Positions 18,333 through 27,372 are shown, counted from the first letter of the stretch. The stretch: 58,110 nucleotides of DNA from Bacteroidota bacterium (GCA_030706635.1 JAUZOD010000021.1:1-58110), one strand, 5' to 3'. The notes: generated by a model not told the origin, from the sequence alone. Numbers and translations: made by a program.

Positions 18333-19106
18333 ATGAAACCTGATAAAATGATTAAGGTTCGGAATGGCCTGGCGTTATTATTTGCCTGTATGCTCTGCGG
18401 CTTTCAGGCCCCGGATACACTCATTACAGGCTCCGCAGGTGTTGCAGCGAACCCGTGCCCTGTGCAGGTCCACAGGCATGCACCGGGAGGCTGGGAGATT
18501 CTATTCGATGGGACAAATACAGATAAATGGCGTGGGAAGAACAGTGACCACTTCCCGGCGGAGGGCTGGGTGGTCAGGGATCGTGTCTTGTTTTTAGCAA
18601 AGAAAGGAGCTGGGGATATCATTACGCGGGAGGTCTATGGAAATTTTGAACTCGTACTGGATTTTAACCTCACTGTCAATGCCAACAGCGGCGTAAAATA
18701 TTTTGTCGGCGAAATCAAGAATGGGAAGACCGGTGAGGTAGTCATAAACGGGCCTGAATACCAGATTATTGATGACTATAACTATCCTGAGGTTAAGGAT
18801 CATCGCCATGAAGTGGCTGCTACAGCGGCCTGCTATTTATTATATCCTCCTGAAAATAAGACCTTGTATCCTGCCGGCAAGTGGAATCATGTAAAGATCA
18901 TTGCCAGGGGCAAACACGTGGAGCATTGGTTAAACGGGGTCAAAGTACTGAGCTATGAAAGGGGAAGCGCGGACTACCTGAAAAGAAAGGCCGCAACGAA
19001 ATTTGCCGGTTTCGTCAACTATGGCGAGTTACCTGAAGGGCATATTTTACTGACCGACCATGAGGATACCGTTTATTTCAAAAATATCAGGATCCGCCGG
19101 TTGTGA
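18333..19106 (+). CDS. Secreted DUF1080 (3-keto-disaccharide hydrolase family) protein
   Basis: A 257-residue exported protein with a hydrophobic signal (residues 11-25, NGLALLFACMLCGFQ). The mature part is a single DUF1080 concanavalin-like beta-sandwich: GWEILFDGTNTDKWRGK, EGWVVRDRVL, NFELVLDFNLTVNANSGVKY, GPEYQIIDDYNYPEVKDHRH, then PAGKWNHVKIIARGKHVEHW and the terminal YFKNIRIRRL. Family knowledge: DUF1080 proteins act on 3-keto-glycosides, cleaving or hydrating oxidised sugars, often next to Gfo/Idh/MocA oxidoreductases. Here the minus-strand oxidoreductase (15699) is the nearest candidate partner. It is a different protein from the DUF1080 lipoprotein at 57569. The exact reaction is inferred. 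Confidence 0.88.
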   Translation: MKPDKMIKVRNGLALLFACMLCGFQAPDTLITGSAGVAANPCPVQVHRHAPGGWEILFDGTNTDKWRGKNSDHFPAEGWVVRDRVLFLAKKGAGDIITREVYGNFELVLDFNLTVNANSGVKYFVGEIKNGKTGEVVINGPEYQIIDDYNYPEVKDHRHEVAATAACYLLYPPENKTLYPAGKWNHVKIIARGKHVEHWLNGVKVLSYERGSADYLKRKAATKFAGFVNYGELPEGHILLTDHEDTVYFKNIRIRRL

Positions 19107-19577
19107 ATCATTTTATGGATCAAAATAACCATTATCGAATTATTCGAAATTTGGAATCCCTCCGGGAATATAAAAAAAGCCATGGTGTCGAAAATCACAA
19201 ATGTCGCCACCGATTCGCCGGGAACAGTGATTCGTTAAGCATAGATACAGCTTGATGATTGTCAATTATACTTCTTACTGGCTCCAACTCTCCTGTTCAT
19301 AATAAGGACCGGTACCCAATATTAGAATTAATATATTTTTCCCGACGCAACGCGTATGGAAAAGGACCCGTTCTCAATGTAGGGAGGCCCTGTCTTTAAC
19401 TCTTTCGCGGCATTCATTTTTTATCCTTACCCTTTTTACCCCCAAACCGGATACCTGTTCCTGTATTCCGTTCCCTCTATTTTGCCAGGAGGAAAACCTG
19501 CGGTTTGTCTCTACTCTTTTGACGATGATCAGTGAATCCGATGATCCTTATTCAATCATTATTTTAAATCAAACAAA
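19107..19577. other. Intergenic region before the TIGR03118 gene
   Basis: 471 bases with no credible gene. An AT-rich patch with an imperfect inverted repeat (around 19318-19337) and a TATATTTTT sequence could hold a promoter. Nothing else is clear. Confidence 0.35.
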
Positions 19578-20663
19578 ATGGCAACTTCATTACAAAAAAA
19601 ACAACCGGTTGTAAAATCTTTTTACCTGCTGCTGCTTTTTTTTATGCTGGCGGCAGCCTGCCGGAAGAACGAAATCCCTGCTTTATTAAATGGTTACAAA
19701 CAAACCAATCTCGTTGCGGATAAGGATGGTTTCCATGCGGCGATGATCGATCCTGGCCTGGTTAACGCCTGGGGTTTGGCCTTTGCACCTTCCGGGCCAA
19801 TCTGGATTTCAGATAATGGTTCCGGCCTGAGTACGATATACGATAGAAACGGCGTCACCTTAAGGCCACCGGTAACCATTCCCCAACCCGGCGGGGGCGG
19901 TGGCGGAACGCCGACTGGCGTCCTGTTTAACAATACGCCGGATTTTCCGGTTTGGACCGGCAAACAAAGTCAACCGGCTAAATTTATTTTTGCTACCGAA
20001 GATGGGACGATTGTGGCCTGGGCTTCCGGAAATTCCGCCAGTATCGTAGCGGACCAGTCTGGTTTTAACGCGGTTTACAAAGGGATCGCCCTGGCACAGG
20101 ATGGCGGGGAGAATTTTCTGTATGTAACCAATTTCCATGAAGCCAGGATTGACGTGTTTGATAAGGACTTTAACCTGGTGTCCGGCAGATCGTTTCATGA
20201 TCAGGGGATCCCGGAAGGATTTGCTCCCTTCAATATTCGAAATATCGGCGGCTGGCTGTATGTTACTTATGCCAGACAGAAACCTGATCATCACGACGAT
20301 CAGGCTGGTCCTGGTAATGGATATATAACCATCTTTAAGCCGGCTGGATCCATGGTAAAACGGTTTGCTTCCAGGGGTGCATTGAATTCTCCCTGGGGGA
20401 TCGTTCAGGCCAAGGCGGAATTTTCGACGGAATCCGAAAACGCCATCCTGATCGGGAATTTCGGAGACGGCAGGATTAACTTATATGATAGGGACGGAAG
20501 ATTTTTGGGGCCGTTGAAAGATGATGGGCGACCCATTCAGATTGAAGGACTATGGTCGCTTGAAAATGAAGTTCCGACAGCCGATCCGGATCAGTTATTT
20601 TTTACAGCAGGTCCGGTCATGGAATCACACGGAATCTTTGGGTATTTAAAAAAACGACATTAA
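19578..20663 (+). CDS. TIGR03118-family propeller lipoprotein
   Basis: A 361-residue protein. The N-terminus MATSLQKKQPVVKSF is followed by a hydrophobic stretch ending LAAACRKN, a lipobox-like site, so it is probably a lipoprotein. The mature sequence carries TIGR03118 features: DPGLVNAWGLAFAPSGPIWI, SDNGSGLSTIYD, a glycine-rich turn, PTGVLFNNTPDF, FIFATEDGTIVAWASG and ALNSPWGIVQA. Six or so repeats of about 45 residues suggest a beta-propeller. The function of the family is not known to me. It appears to be a single-gene unit: a long gap lies upstream, and a strong hairpin (20711-20732) separates it from the converging small gene. Confidence 0.85.
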   Translation: MATSLQKKQPVVKSFYLLLLFFMLAAACRKNEIPALLNGYKQTNLVADKDGFHAAMIDPGLVNAWGLAFAPSGPIWISDNGSGLSTIYDRNGVTLRPPVTIPQPGGGGGGTPTGVLFNNTPDFPVWTGKQSQPAKFIFATEDGTIVAWASGNSASIVADQSGFNAVYKGIALAQDGGENFLYVTNFHEARIDVFDKDFNLVSGRSFHDQGIPEGFAPFNIRNIGGWLYVTYARQKPDHHDDQAGPGNGYITIFKPAGSMVKRFASRGALNSPWGIVQAKAEFSTESENAILIGNFGDGRINLYDRDGRFLGPLKDDGRPIQIEGLWSLENEVPTADPDQLFFTAGPVMESHGIFGYLKKRH

Positions 20664-20710
20664 ACGAATCTGCGAAAATCAGAAGGCTTTGAATACTGGT
20701 TTTGGTTACG

Positions 20711-20732
20711 ACCCCCTGTTTTCACGGGGGGT
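20711..20732. terminator. Hairpin terminator between converging genes
   Basis: ACCCCCTGT and ACGGGGGGT form a 9-bp stem (one T-G wobble) around a TTTC loop, then GTTTAG follows on the plus strand. It sits in the 69-base gap between the ends of the TIGR03118 gene (plus) and the small conserved gene (minus), so it probably ends one or both transcripts. Confidence 0.6.
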
Positions 20733-21032
20733 TTAGATCCTTTCATGTTCACGGCGCCCGGATAACATAAAAAGTTCCTCGGTAATGATCTTACAGTTTT
20801 CTGCGAGTTGATCGGAGGTGCAGCTGATCATCTTGAGGTTTACCGGCAAGCCGTCTCTCATCTCCATAAAGTCCAGACAAAGCGTATCCGTTTCGCCGAC
20901 GTGATCATCTCCCTTCAGCTGATAAAATATCTGGCTGGCCTGCTGCTGGTTATTGCCAATACGAAACCTGGCAATGGTTTCCGGACCATTGGCTGTATTG
21001 ATCTGAACTGCGATAAAAAATTGTGTCCTCAT
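20733..21032 (-). CDS. Small conserved cytoplasmic protein, function unknown
   Basis: A 99-residue protein on the minus strand with no signal peptide or membrane segment. The text TQFFIAVQINTANGPETIAR, MEMRDGLPVNLKMISCT and QLAENCKIITEELF reads as a compact alpha/beta domain, and I recall similar short proteins in other Bacteroidota, with no known role. The leader is unusual: a -7-like TACTTTTG about 150 bases upstream (21185-21192), then an intrinsic-terminator hairpin (21071-21100) ending 38 bases before the start codon. That suggests regulation by premature termination. What signal is sensed is unknown. Confidence 0.65.
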   Translation of the reverse strand: MRTQFFIAVQINTANGPETIARFRIGNNQQQASQIFYQLKGDDHVGETDTLCLDFMEMRDGLPVNLKMISCTSDQLAENCKIITEELFMLSGRREHERI

Positions 21033-21070
21033 TACGTTCGTTTAGAAAACAGGATAGCCTGGACAGAAGC

Positions 21071-21100
21071 AAAAAACCCCCGGATGAGCCGGCGGTTTTT
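21071..21100 (-). terminator. Terminator/attenuator hairpin in the leader of the small conserved gene
   Basis: Read on the minus strand: AAAAACC, one mismatch, CCGG, loop CTCAT, CCGG, mismatch, GGTTTTTT. This is an 11-bp stem flanked by A and T tracts, typical of an intrinsic terminator working in either direction. On the minus strand it lies between the candidate promoter (21185-21192) and the start codon (21032), which fits an attenuator or the end of a short leader RNA of about 100 nt. No gene on the plus strand ends nearby. Confidence 0.65.
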
Positions 21101-21184
21101 CAAAGAATGAATTTTTGTCTTTACAGCAGGATTTGGATCGGTTGGTTTTTCTTAGGTCTGGTTTTTCTTTCGGATTGGATATAA

Positions 21185-21192
21185 CAAAAGTA
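21185..21192 (-). promoter_or_regulatory. Candidate -7 element for the leader RNA and small conserved gene
   Basis: The minus strand reads TACTTTTG, an exact match to TAnnTTTG. A TTG-containing -33 element at the ideal distance is not obvious: a TTG lies 12 bases upstream rather than about 19. If used, transcription would begin near 21178 and run into the hairpin at 21100-21071. Confidence 0.4.
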
Positions 21193-21553
21193 TGCAGCGG
21201 CTGGCAATCTGACCAGCGCGGGAACACTCGATTTTATCGTAACTCTACGATCGTAATTCCTCGAAAAAGAATTGCAAATCAATAACTAATAAATATTGCC
21301 CGGGTGCTAAAAGCTTTAGCTGTTCTCACACATCTCAAAAGACCGTAGAGGGTGCATAAGATTTCCTTCCGGAAGAAGGAAGATATCAGGGAATAATTTT
21401 GTGAATAAGATCCTGCTATGGTTATCCTCAAAATCTTTTCAACGCAATGCTTTGCGCCGGCGCAGATCCTGGCCGGTGTCTGTTTTTTTCTCTTAACAAG
21501 CACTATATTTAGCTGGTCAACAAATCGCTATGTTCATTTTCAATTTCAGTCAG
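21193..21553. other. Intergenic region before the DUF1566-like gene
   Basis: No credible gene. It contains two small hairpins, GCTAAA agc TTTAGC (21306-21320) and TTCCTTC cggaa GAAGGAA (21363-21381), the second copy of the 17-bp repeat (21441-21457), and a promoter-like TATATTTA at 21504-21511 with a T-tract about 19 bases upstream (21482-21489). The last could drive the gene at 21554. Confidence 0.4.
21441..21457 (+). repeat. 17-bp dispersed repeat, copy 2
   Basis: Identical to 17363-17379 (AACGCAATGCTTTGCGC), same strand, again non-coding. It lies about 100 bases before the start of the DUF1566-like gene. Confidence 0.45.
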
Positions 21554-22111
21554 ATGAAATCAACAAAACTGATCCTGTCCGGATTTCTAATGCTTATTTC
21601 TGCTCAGCTGTCTGCACGTAATCAGCCGGCGCATCATATCGGCGAAAAGTATGGCGGCGGAATTGTGTTTTATGTATATGATAATGGAGCGCATGGACTG
21701 ATTGCTGCTACTTCAGATCAGAATATGGGTATCCCCTGGTACAATGGTTTGACCCGGTATGCAGGAACGGAAACAGATGGACTGGGAGCCGGTGCAAAGA
21801 ATACGGAAATCATTGTGGCTAAGCTCCTGCCTGACGATGAAAAAGGAAATTTTGCGGCAAAGGTCTGCGCTGATTATTCTGTTAAAGTAGATGGCACTAC
21901 CTATAAGGGATGGTATCTACCTTCAAAATTTGAATTGAACTTACTCTTCGGGCAAAGAAAGCTGGTGGGCGGTTTTGCCAATACCAATTATTGGAGCTCC
22001 ACAGAATATAAAACGAACAGTGTATGGATCCAGTACTTCGGTACCGGTCACCAGCACATCAGTAATTCGGAAGCCTATGCCAATGCAGTGCGACCCATCC
22101 GCGCCTTTTGA
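21554..22111 (+). CDS. Secreted DUF1566 / Lcl-C-terminal-domain-like protein
   Basis: A 185-residue protein from ATG 21554. An ATG eight codons upstream is possible, but MKSTKLILSGFLMLISAQLSA is a clean signal peptide from the later start. The mature protein opens HHIGEKYGGGIVFYVYDNG, followed by GLIAATSDQ, then KGWYLPSKFELNLLF, TNYWSSTEY and the terminal VRPIRAF. These are the marks of the DUF1566 (Lcl C-terminal) fold, a small secreted domain related to C-type-lectin-like folds in Bacteroidota. Its role is unknown; binding of surface or matrix ligands is a guess. It seems to be transcribed alone. Confidence 0.8.
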   Translation: MKSTKLILSGFLMLISAQLSARNQPAHHIGEKYGGGIVFYVYDNGAHGLIAATSDQNMGIPWYNGLTRYAGTETDGLGAGAKNTEIIVAKLLPDDEKGNFAAKVCADYSVKVDGTTYKGWYLPSKFELNLLFGQRKLVGGFANTNYWSSTEYKTNSVWIQYFGTGHQHISNSEAYANAVRPIRAF

Positions 22112-22195
22112 CCAGACAGTTCGATCCGTTTAATCCGTGTTATATTTTATCTTAGGCGCCCGGATGAAGATTTCATAAACCCGTTCCGGATGCTT

Positions 22196-24982
22196 ATGCG
22201 AAAATATATCCTGTTCCTGGCAGCCGGTTTTGGAATACTTGCGCCCGTACTGCTAACGAATATTTGTTTTGGGCAGAAATCCCCGCCGCTACGACTGGTG
22301 CAGCTTACCTGCGAAAGCATCGTTTCCCCGCAATCTGTTGATTTGCCCAGTCCCCGCATGAGCTGGCAATTGTTGTCGCCGCTCCGGAATGTTGAACAGT
22401 CCGCGTATCGCATCCTGGTATCTTCTTCACCTGAAAAGGCAGCCGGGAACATCGGTGATCTGTGGGACAGCGGCAAACAACTTTCTTCCCGTTCAATTTT
22501 AATCCCTTACGCCGGAAGCGTGCTCGGCAGCAGACAGCGCTGTTACTGGAAAGTGAAGGTGTGGACAGTCGACGGGAATGTTTCTGAATGGAGCCCGGTA
22601 ACACAATGGGGTATGGGGCTTTTAAATCCAAAAGACTGGAAGGCATCGTGGATCGGATATGATGGTGTTTTCTCTTCTGCCGAAAAACCCGATGACCATT
22701 TTACCCGTTTGGCCGCCCGCTATCTGCGGAAGGAATTTGTAGCAAAAAAAGCGATAAAAAAAGCCGTGGCCTATATCTCCGGGGTTGGTTTGTATGAACT
22801 ATATCTGAATGGAAATAAGACGGGCAACGAGGTATTGGCGCCCGGCCCCACGGATTATGCAAAAAGGGTTTTTTACAACCGCTTCGATGTGACCGCCCAA
22901 TTGCAGCGCGGCGGAAATGCCATTGGCGTTATCCTGGGCAATGGAAGATTCGTTCCGCTGCGTCAACACCTGGAAGACACCACCAACAACTGCGTAAACT
23001 ATGGTTTCCCGAAGCTGTTGCTCCAGCTGGAAATTGAATATACTGATGGAGAAAGGGAACAGGTTTGCAGTGATGCAAGCTGGATGATCAGCGGGGACGG
23101 CCCCATCACTGCCAATAACGAATACGATGGAGAGGAATACGATGCCACCAAAGAATTTAAGGGCTGGACGCGGAATGGTTTCGTCGCGGACAGCCGCTGG
23201 AGAAAAGTTCAACTCGTGAGTCCCGCCGCGCCGGTGGTTCAGGCGCAATTGAATCCTCCGATTAAAATAATGCAAACTATGAAAGCCGGTCCGCGCACCA
23301 TGCCCAAAGCCGGAGTATATGTTTTTGATATGAAACAAAATATGGTGGGCTGGGTGCAGCTGAAAGTAAAAGGCGCACGGGGCACCGTGGTGCAATTGCG
23401 TTTTGCCGAACGGCTGAAACCCGATGGCATGATCTACACTGACAATCTGGGTGATGCGCGTGTTACGGATTCCTATACCCTGCGGGGCAATGGAACGGAA
23501 ACCTGGGAACCGCGGTTTACTTATCATGGCTTCCGTTATGTGGAGATTACGGGGCTGCCCTACGCGCCGGCATCGGAGGACGTACTCGGGAAAGTAGTGC
23601 ATGATGATCTGAAACTGATCGGACAGATCAGCACCTCCAACGAAGTGCTGAATAAAATCTATCACAATATGTATTGGGGCATCCGGGGCAATTACCGCGG
23701 TATTCCCACCGATTGCCCGCAACGGGATGAACGCATGGGCTGGTTGGGCGACCGGGCCGCCGTTGGCACCGGGGAGAGTTTTATGTTCAACACCCATTTG
23801 CTCTACGCGAAATGGATGCAGGATATTGAAGATGCACAGAATGATGCCGGCAGTATACCGGATGTAGCGCCCGCCTACTGGAGAATGTACACTGATAATA
23901 CCACCTGGCCATCGGCTTATGTTTACAATATCCGGATGCTCTACCAGCAATTCGGAGACGATGCCCCGATCCGTAAACATTATGCGTCTATTAAAAAATG
24001 GCTTGCTTATCTGAAAGACCGGTTTATGAAAGACGGCATCATTACCGAAAACACGTATGGGGATTGGTGCGTGCCGCCGGAAACACTTACGCTTATCTTT
24101 TCCCAGGATCCTGCAAGAAAAACGCCAGGCGATTATCTGAGTACCGCGTTTTATTATGATATGGTCAATATCATGGCGGGATTTGCCGGGGTTGTCGGCA
24201 ACGTGGAAGATTCCGTTTATTTTAATGCGGAAGCAAAAGAGCTAAAGCAAAAATTCAATAAAAAATTCTTCAACTCTTCGCAGAATTATTACGCGAACAA
24301 TACCACCACGGCCAATGTGCTCGCACTTGCTTTCAACCTCGTGCCGGAAGATTTGAGAACCGCCGTATTTGCCCATGTGGTGGATAATACGATGAATAAG
24401 GCTCACGGGCACATCAGCACCGGGCTGGTCGGCATTCAGCAACTAATGCGAACGCTCACCGCAAATGGCCGGCCCGATATTGCTTACCTGCTGGCTACCA
24501 CCACCAGTTATCCCGGATGGGGATATATGCTCACGCAGGGCGCTACGACCATTTGGGAATTGTGGAATGGCAATACGGCCGACCCTGCCATGAATTCGGC
24601 CAACCATGTGATGATGATCGGTGATCTGCTTACCTGGTATTATGAAAACCTGGCGGGAATAAAGGCGGCTGCGCCCGCGTTCTCCAGGATCACCATGCGG
24701 CCGCTCATGGCCGATGGATTGAAATTTGTAAAGGCATCTTATGATTCGCCCTATGGTCCGATCGTAAGTGACTGGAAAAAAGATGAACAGGGTTTTGGCT
24801 GGAAGATCGAGATTCCGGCGAACACAAAGGCTTCTGTTTATGTCCCTGTCAAAGCCGGCCAGATCGTAAAAGAAAGGGGCAGGACCCTGGGCGGGGTGAA
24901 AGCAGTTACGGTTGCAGGCAGGGATGCCGGCTATCTGATCATCGCTCTGGGCTCAGGAAAATATCATTTCCGGACCCGATAG
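22196..24982 (+). CDS. GH78 family alpha-L-rhamnosidase, secreted
   Basis: A 928-residue enzyme from ATG 22196 (another ATG is two codons upstream). A signal peptide (RKYILFLAAGFGILAPVLL) leads into an N-terminal fibronectin-type domain (CESIVSPQSVDLPSPRMSWQ), two beta-sandwich domains, and a catalytic (alpha/alpha)6 barrel from about residue 460. The signature GIPTDCPQRDERMGWLGD (about residue 500) carries the conserved acidic residues, and GDWCVPPETLTL and ATTIWELWNG are also typical. It removes terminal alpha-L-rhamnose from glycans or glycosides in the periplasm or at the surface. There is no susC/susD directly attached. Its end is 13 bases from the end of the converging minus-strand operon. 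Confidence 0.95.
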   Translation: MRKYILFLAAGFGILAPVLLTNICFGQKSPPLRLVQLTCESIVSPQSVDLPSPRMSWQLLSPLRNVEQSAYRILVSSSPEKAAGNIGDLWDSGKQLSSRSILIPYAGSVLGSRQRCYWKVKVWTVDGNVSEWSPVTQWGMGLLNPKDWKASWIGYDGVFSSAEKPDDHFTRLAARYLRKEFVAKKAIKKAVAYISGVGLYELYLNGNKTGNEVLAPGPTDYAKRVFYNRFDVTAQLQRGGNAIGVILGNGRFVPLRQHLEDTTNNCVNYGFPKLLLQLEIEYTDGEREQVCSDASWMISGDGPITANNEYDGEEYDATKEFKGWTRNGFVADSRWRKVQLVSPAAPVVQAQLNPPIKIMQTMKAGPRTMPKAGVYVFDMKQNMVGWVQLKVKGARGTVVQLRFAERLKPDGMIYTDNLGDARVTDSYTLRGNGTETWEPRFTYHGFRYVEITGLPYAPASEDVLGKVVHDDLKLIGQISTSNEVLNKIYHNMYWGIRGNYRGIPTDCPQRDERMGWLGDRAAVGTGESFMFNTHLLYAKWMQDIEDAQNDAGSIPDVAPAYWRMYTDNTTWPSAYVYNIRMLYQQFGDDAPIRKHYASIKKWLAYLKDRFMKDGIITENTYGDWCVPPETLTLIFSQDPARKTPGDYLSTAFYYDMVNIMAGFAGVVGNVEDSVYFNAEAKELKQKFNKKFFNSSQNYYANNTTTANVLALAFNLVPEDLRTAVFAHVVDNTMNKAHGHISTGLVGIQQLMRTLTANGRPDIAYLLATTTSYPGWGYMLTQGATTIWELWNGNTADPAMNSANHVMMIGDLLTWYYENLAGIKAAAPAFSRITMRPLMADGLKFVKASYDSPYGPIVSDWKKDEQGFGWKIEIPANTKASVYVPVKAGQIVKERGRTLGGVKAVTVAGRDAGYLIIALGSGKYHFRTR

Positions 24983-24995
24983 AAGAGAATCCATC

Positions 24996-26093
24996 TTATA
25001 ATTTGATAAAGATTTTTTTCCGGTATAGGATTAGAGCCGGAATAAAGTTGATACACACAAAGAATAAGGCATACAGCAGGCTGGCCAGCCTGGGATCAAA
25101 TCCGATATGACTCATGCCCTGTACCGCGCGGTCGTTGAGTGAGATGCCGTTGAATTTGGCTTCATAAAAAAGCAGGGCCCATACATCCGCGAGAAAATAA
25201 ATGCTGATGGCATTGGATCCGAAGATGATCCCCGGAAGTGTACCCCGGGTATGTCCCTTGATGTCGACCAGGAAATAAAAAGCGCCGAAAAGCAATGCCG
25301 CGAATCCGGAGGTCACCAGAACAAAGGAACTGGTCCATAAATTTTCGTTTACGGGAAAAGCAAGTCCCCAGAGATAACCGGCAAAGGCTGAGATGACACC
25401 GGCGGTCATCAGGTAGTTTACTTTTTCATTGGGACTATAGGCGCTCCGCATGAGCCGGCCGGCCAGCATGCCTGTGATGCCCGACACAATGGACGTGATC
25501 GTAGTGAGAATGCTCTCGGGGTCCCAGGTTCCGCGCCACATGCGGCCAGGCAGGAACTGGTTGTCCACCCAGGCTACGATATTCATCCCCGGTTCCAGCA
25601 TTACTTTGCCAAAACCTGGGGTAGGGATGCAGGTGAGCGCCAGCCAATATGCGATCAGGAGAACTGCAGCTATCCATGCCTGTTGTTTCCAGCTGAAATT
25701 CAGAAAGAGGATGGAGCAGGCCAGGTAAACCAGCGCGATCCGTTGCAGGGTGCCCGTCCAGCGGATGGTATGGAAATCGAATGCTGGCATAAGATTCAGG
25801 AACATGCCCACGGCATAGATCTTCAGCGAGCGGAAGATGATCTTCCGGTACAGGTTTCCTTTGGGAGATCCCTCATCCAGTCTTTTGGAAAAAGCAAAAA
25901 CAATAGATACGCCAACAATAAAAAGGAAAAACGGCGCCACCTGATCCGTCAGCGACAGACCATTCCAGATCGTATGCCTTAAGGTAAAAAAAACGGAATC
26001 CTCACTGCCGGGATAATTGACCACGATCATGAGTGCGATGGTAAAACCCCGGAGAGCATCCAGGGAGATCAGTCTGGGATGTTGGCTATTCAT
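24996..26093 (-). CDS. NagX/HGSNAT-like membrane acyltransferase (DUF5009 type)
   Basis: A 365-residue membrane protein with about ten membrane helices. SLDALRGFTIALMIVVNYPG and LRHTIWNGLSLTDQVAPFFL are the hallmark first segments of the heparan-alpha-glucosaminide N-acetyltransferase family (HGSNAT; bacterial NagX), with the conserved His in the H-x-x-W-N-G motif; WRGTWDPESILTTITS and FGSNAISIYFLADVWAL follow later. The family moves acetyl groups across the membrane onto amino sugars, and NagX is found in N-acetylglucosamine loci. It is the last gene of the murQ operon and overlaps the transporter gene by four bases (26090-26093). A paralogue lies at 41099. Substrate specificity is inferred. 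Confidence 0.88.
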   Translation of the reverse strand: MNSQHPRLISLDALRGFTIALMIVVNYPGSEDSVFFTLRHTIWNGLSLTDQVAPFFLFIVGVSIVFAFSKRLDEGSPKGNLYRKIIFRSLKIYAVGMFLNLMPAFDFHTIRWTGTLQRIALVYLACSILFLNFSWKQQAWIAAVLLIAYWLALTCIPTPGFGKVMLEPGMNIVAWVDNQFLPGRMWRGTWDPESILTTITSIVSGITGMLAGRLMRSAYSPNEKVNYLMTAGVISAFAGYLWGLAFPVNENLWTSSFVLVTSGFAALLFGAFYFLVDIKGHTRGTLPGIIFGSNAISIYFLADVWALLFYEAKFNGISLNDRAVQGMSHIGFDPRLASLLYALFFVCINFIPALILYRKKIFIKL

Positions 26094-27370
26094 AAATTAT
26101 TCAGAGTTAACAAATCAGGACTTACCGCGCGGCCGGCCTTGTGGCCTGCCTTGGCATAATACCATATACACAGATAACAGGGAACAACAATCCAGTAAGC
26201 ATGCTGTGAGGAAAATTTGTCTGCGAGCCAGCCATACAGCAGGGGAATCAATGCGCCGCCGCTCACCGCCATGATCAGCAGGGAAGATCCGGTTTTGGTA
26301 AACCGCCCCAGGCTGTCTATGGCCAGCGGCCATATGGAGGGCCACATCAGTGAATTAGCCAGGCCCAGCAGCGCAACAAAGGCAACGGATGAAATGCCAT
26401 GCGTGGCGAGTGACAGCAAAACAAACAGCAGACCGGTAACAGAAGACAATTTCAATACACTAACCTGCGAAATATATCTGGGAATGCAGATAATGCCGAT
26501 CACATAACCCACCAGCATGCAGGTTTGCGTGCAGCTGGTAAAAAATTTAGCGGTTGACAAAGGAATGCCCTGGGATACGCCATAACTGATGATGGTGTCT
26601 GAGGCGATCACTTCCACCCCTACATAAAGAAAGAGGGTCAGTACCCCAAGCAACAGATGAGGAAACTGCAGAATGCTGGTCTTGCCGGTATTTGCCGACG
26701 CAACGGTTTCATCCTCTGCATCTGCGTCCAGCTCGGGAAGTCCGGAAAAAAATATCAGGATGGCTAAGCCAGCCAGTATGAAAGCCATCAGGCCATACGG
26801 GATGATCACTCTGTGCGCCAGTTGATCCAGCACTTTTGCTTTTTCAATGGCAGGCATGGAAATAATGCTGGCTTTAATAGCATCCGCATTGCGTAAAGTA
26901 ATCGCTCCTAAAATCAGGGGAGCAGTTATGCCGGCAATGCCATTGCAAATGCCCATGATGCTGATGCGCCTGGCTGCGCTTTCTATGGGACCCAATATGG
27001 TGATATAGGGATTGGACGCCGTTTGAAGAATGGCCAGCCCGGTTCCCTGTACAAAAAGTCCGGCCAGGAACAACTGGTACGACCGCTGATAAGCGGCCGG
27101 AATGAACAATAGGGCTCCGAGAGACATGATCAGTAATCCGAGGGACATGCCTTTTTTATAACCGGTAATCCTTAACACCCTGGAAGAAGGAATGGCCATG
27201 ACCAGGTAAGAAATATAAAAGGAAAAAGCAACCAGGTAAGATTCGAGGTTATTCAGCTGACAAGCGATCTTGAAATAAGGAATCAGCACCGAACCCAGCC
27301 AGGTTATAAAACCAAAAACAAAAAACAAAATGCCGATGATGACGATGGCCTTGGTATTAGATCGCTTCAT
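26090..27370 (-). CDS. MFS sugar transporter, FucP/GluP type
   Basis: A 426-residue inner membrane protein with about 12 helices. FFVFGFITWLGSVLIPYF at the start and GTGLAILQTASNPYITILG in helices 4-5 identify the FucP/GluP/NagP proton-coupled sugar symporters. It lies two bases after murQ and overlaps the NagX-like gene, so all three are translationally linked. With MurQ as neighbour the cargo may be N-acetylmuramic acid or another HexNAc derivative, as proposed for murTKQ-type clusters in Tannerella. No kinase gene for MurNAc is present in the window, so the imported sugar would need phosphorylation by an enzyme encoded elsewhere. Confidence 0.9.
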   Translation of the reverse strand: MKRSNTKAIVIIGILFFVFGFITWLGSVLIPYFKIACQLNNLESYLVAFSFYISYLVMAIPSSRVLRITGYKKGMSLGLLIMSLGALLFIPAAYQRSYQLFLAGLFVQGTGLAILQTASNPYITILGPIESAARRISIMGICNGIAGITAPLILGAITLRNADAIKASIISMPAIEKAKVLDQLAHRVIIPYGLMAFILAGLAILIFFSGLPELDADAEDETVASANTGKTSILQFPHLLLGVLTLFLYVGVEVIASDTIISYGVSQGIPLSTAKFFTSCTQTCMLVGYVIGIICIPRYISQVSVLKLSSVTGLLFVLLSLATHGISSVAFVALLGLANSLMWPSIWPLAIDSLGRFTKTGSSLLIMAVSGGALIPLLYGWLADKFSSQHAYWIVVPCYLCIWYYAKAGHKAGRAVSPDLLTLNNL

Positions 27371-27372
27371 GA

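Noticed and set aside
22799-23980. Long open frame (about 390 codons) on the minus strand inside the GH78 gene
   Set aside because: It is fully antisense to a gene with clear GH78 motifs, has no recognisable domain, and long antisense frames are common in this composition.
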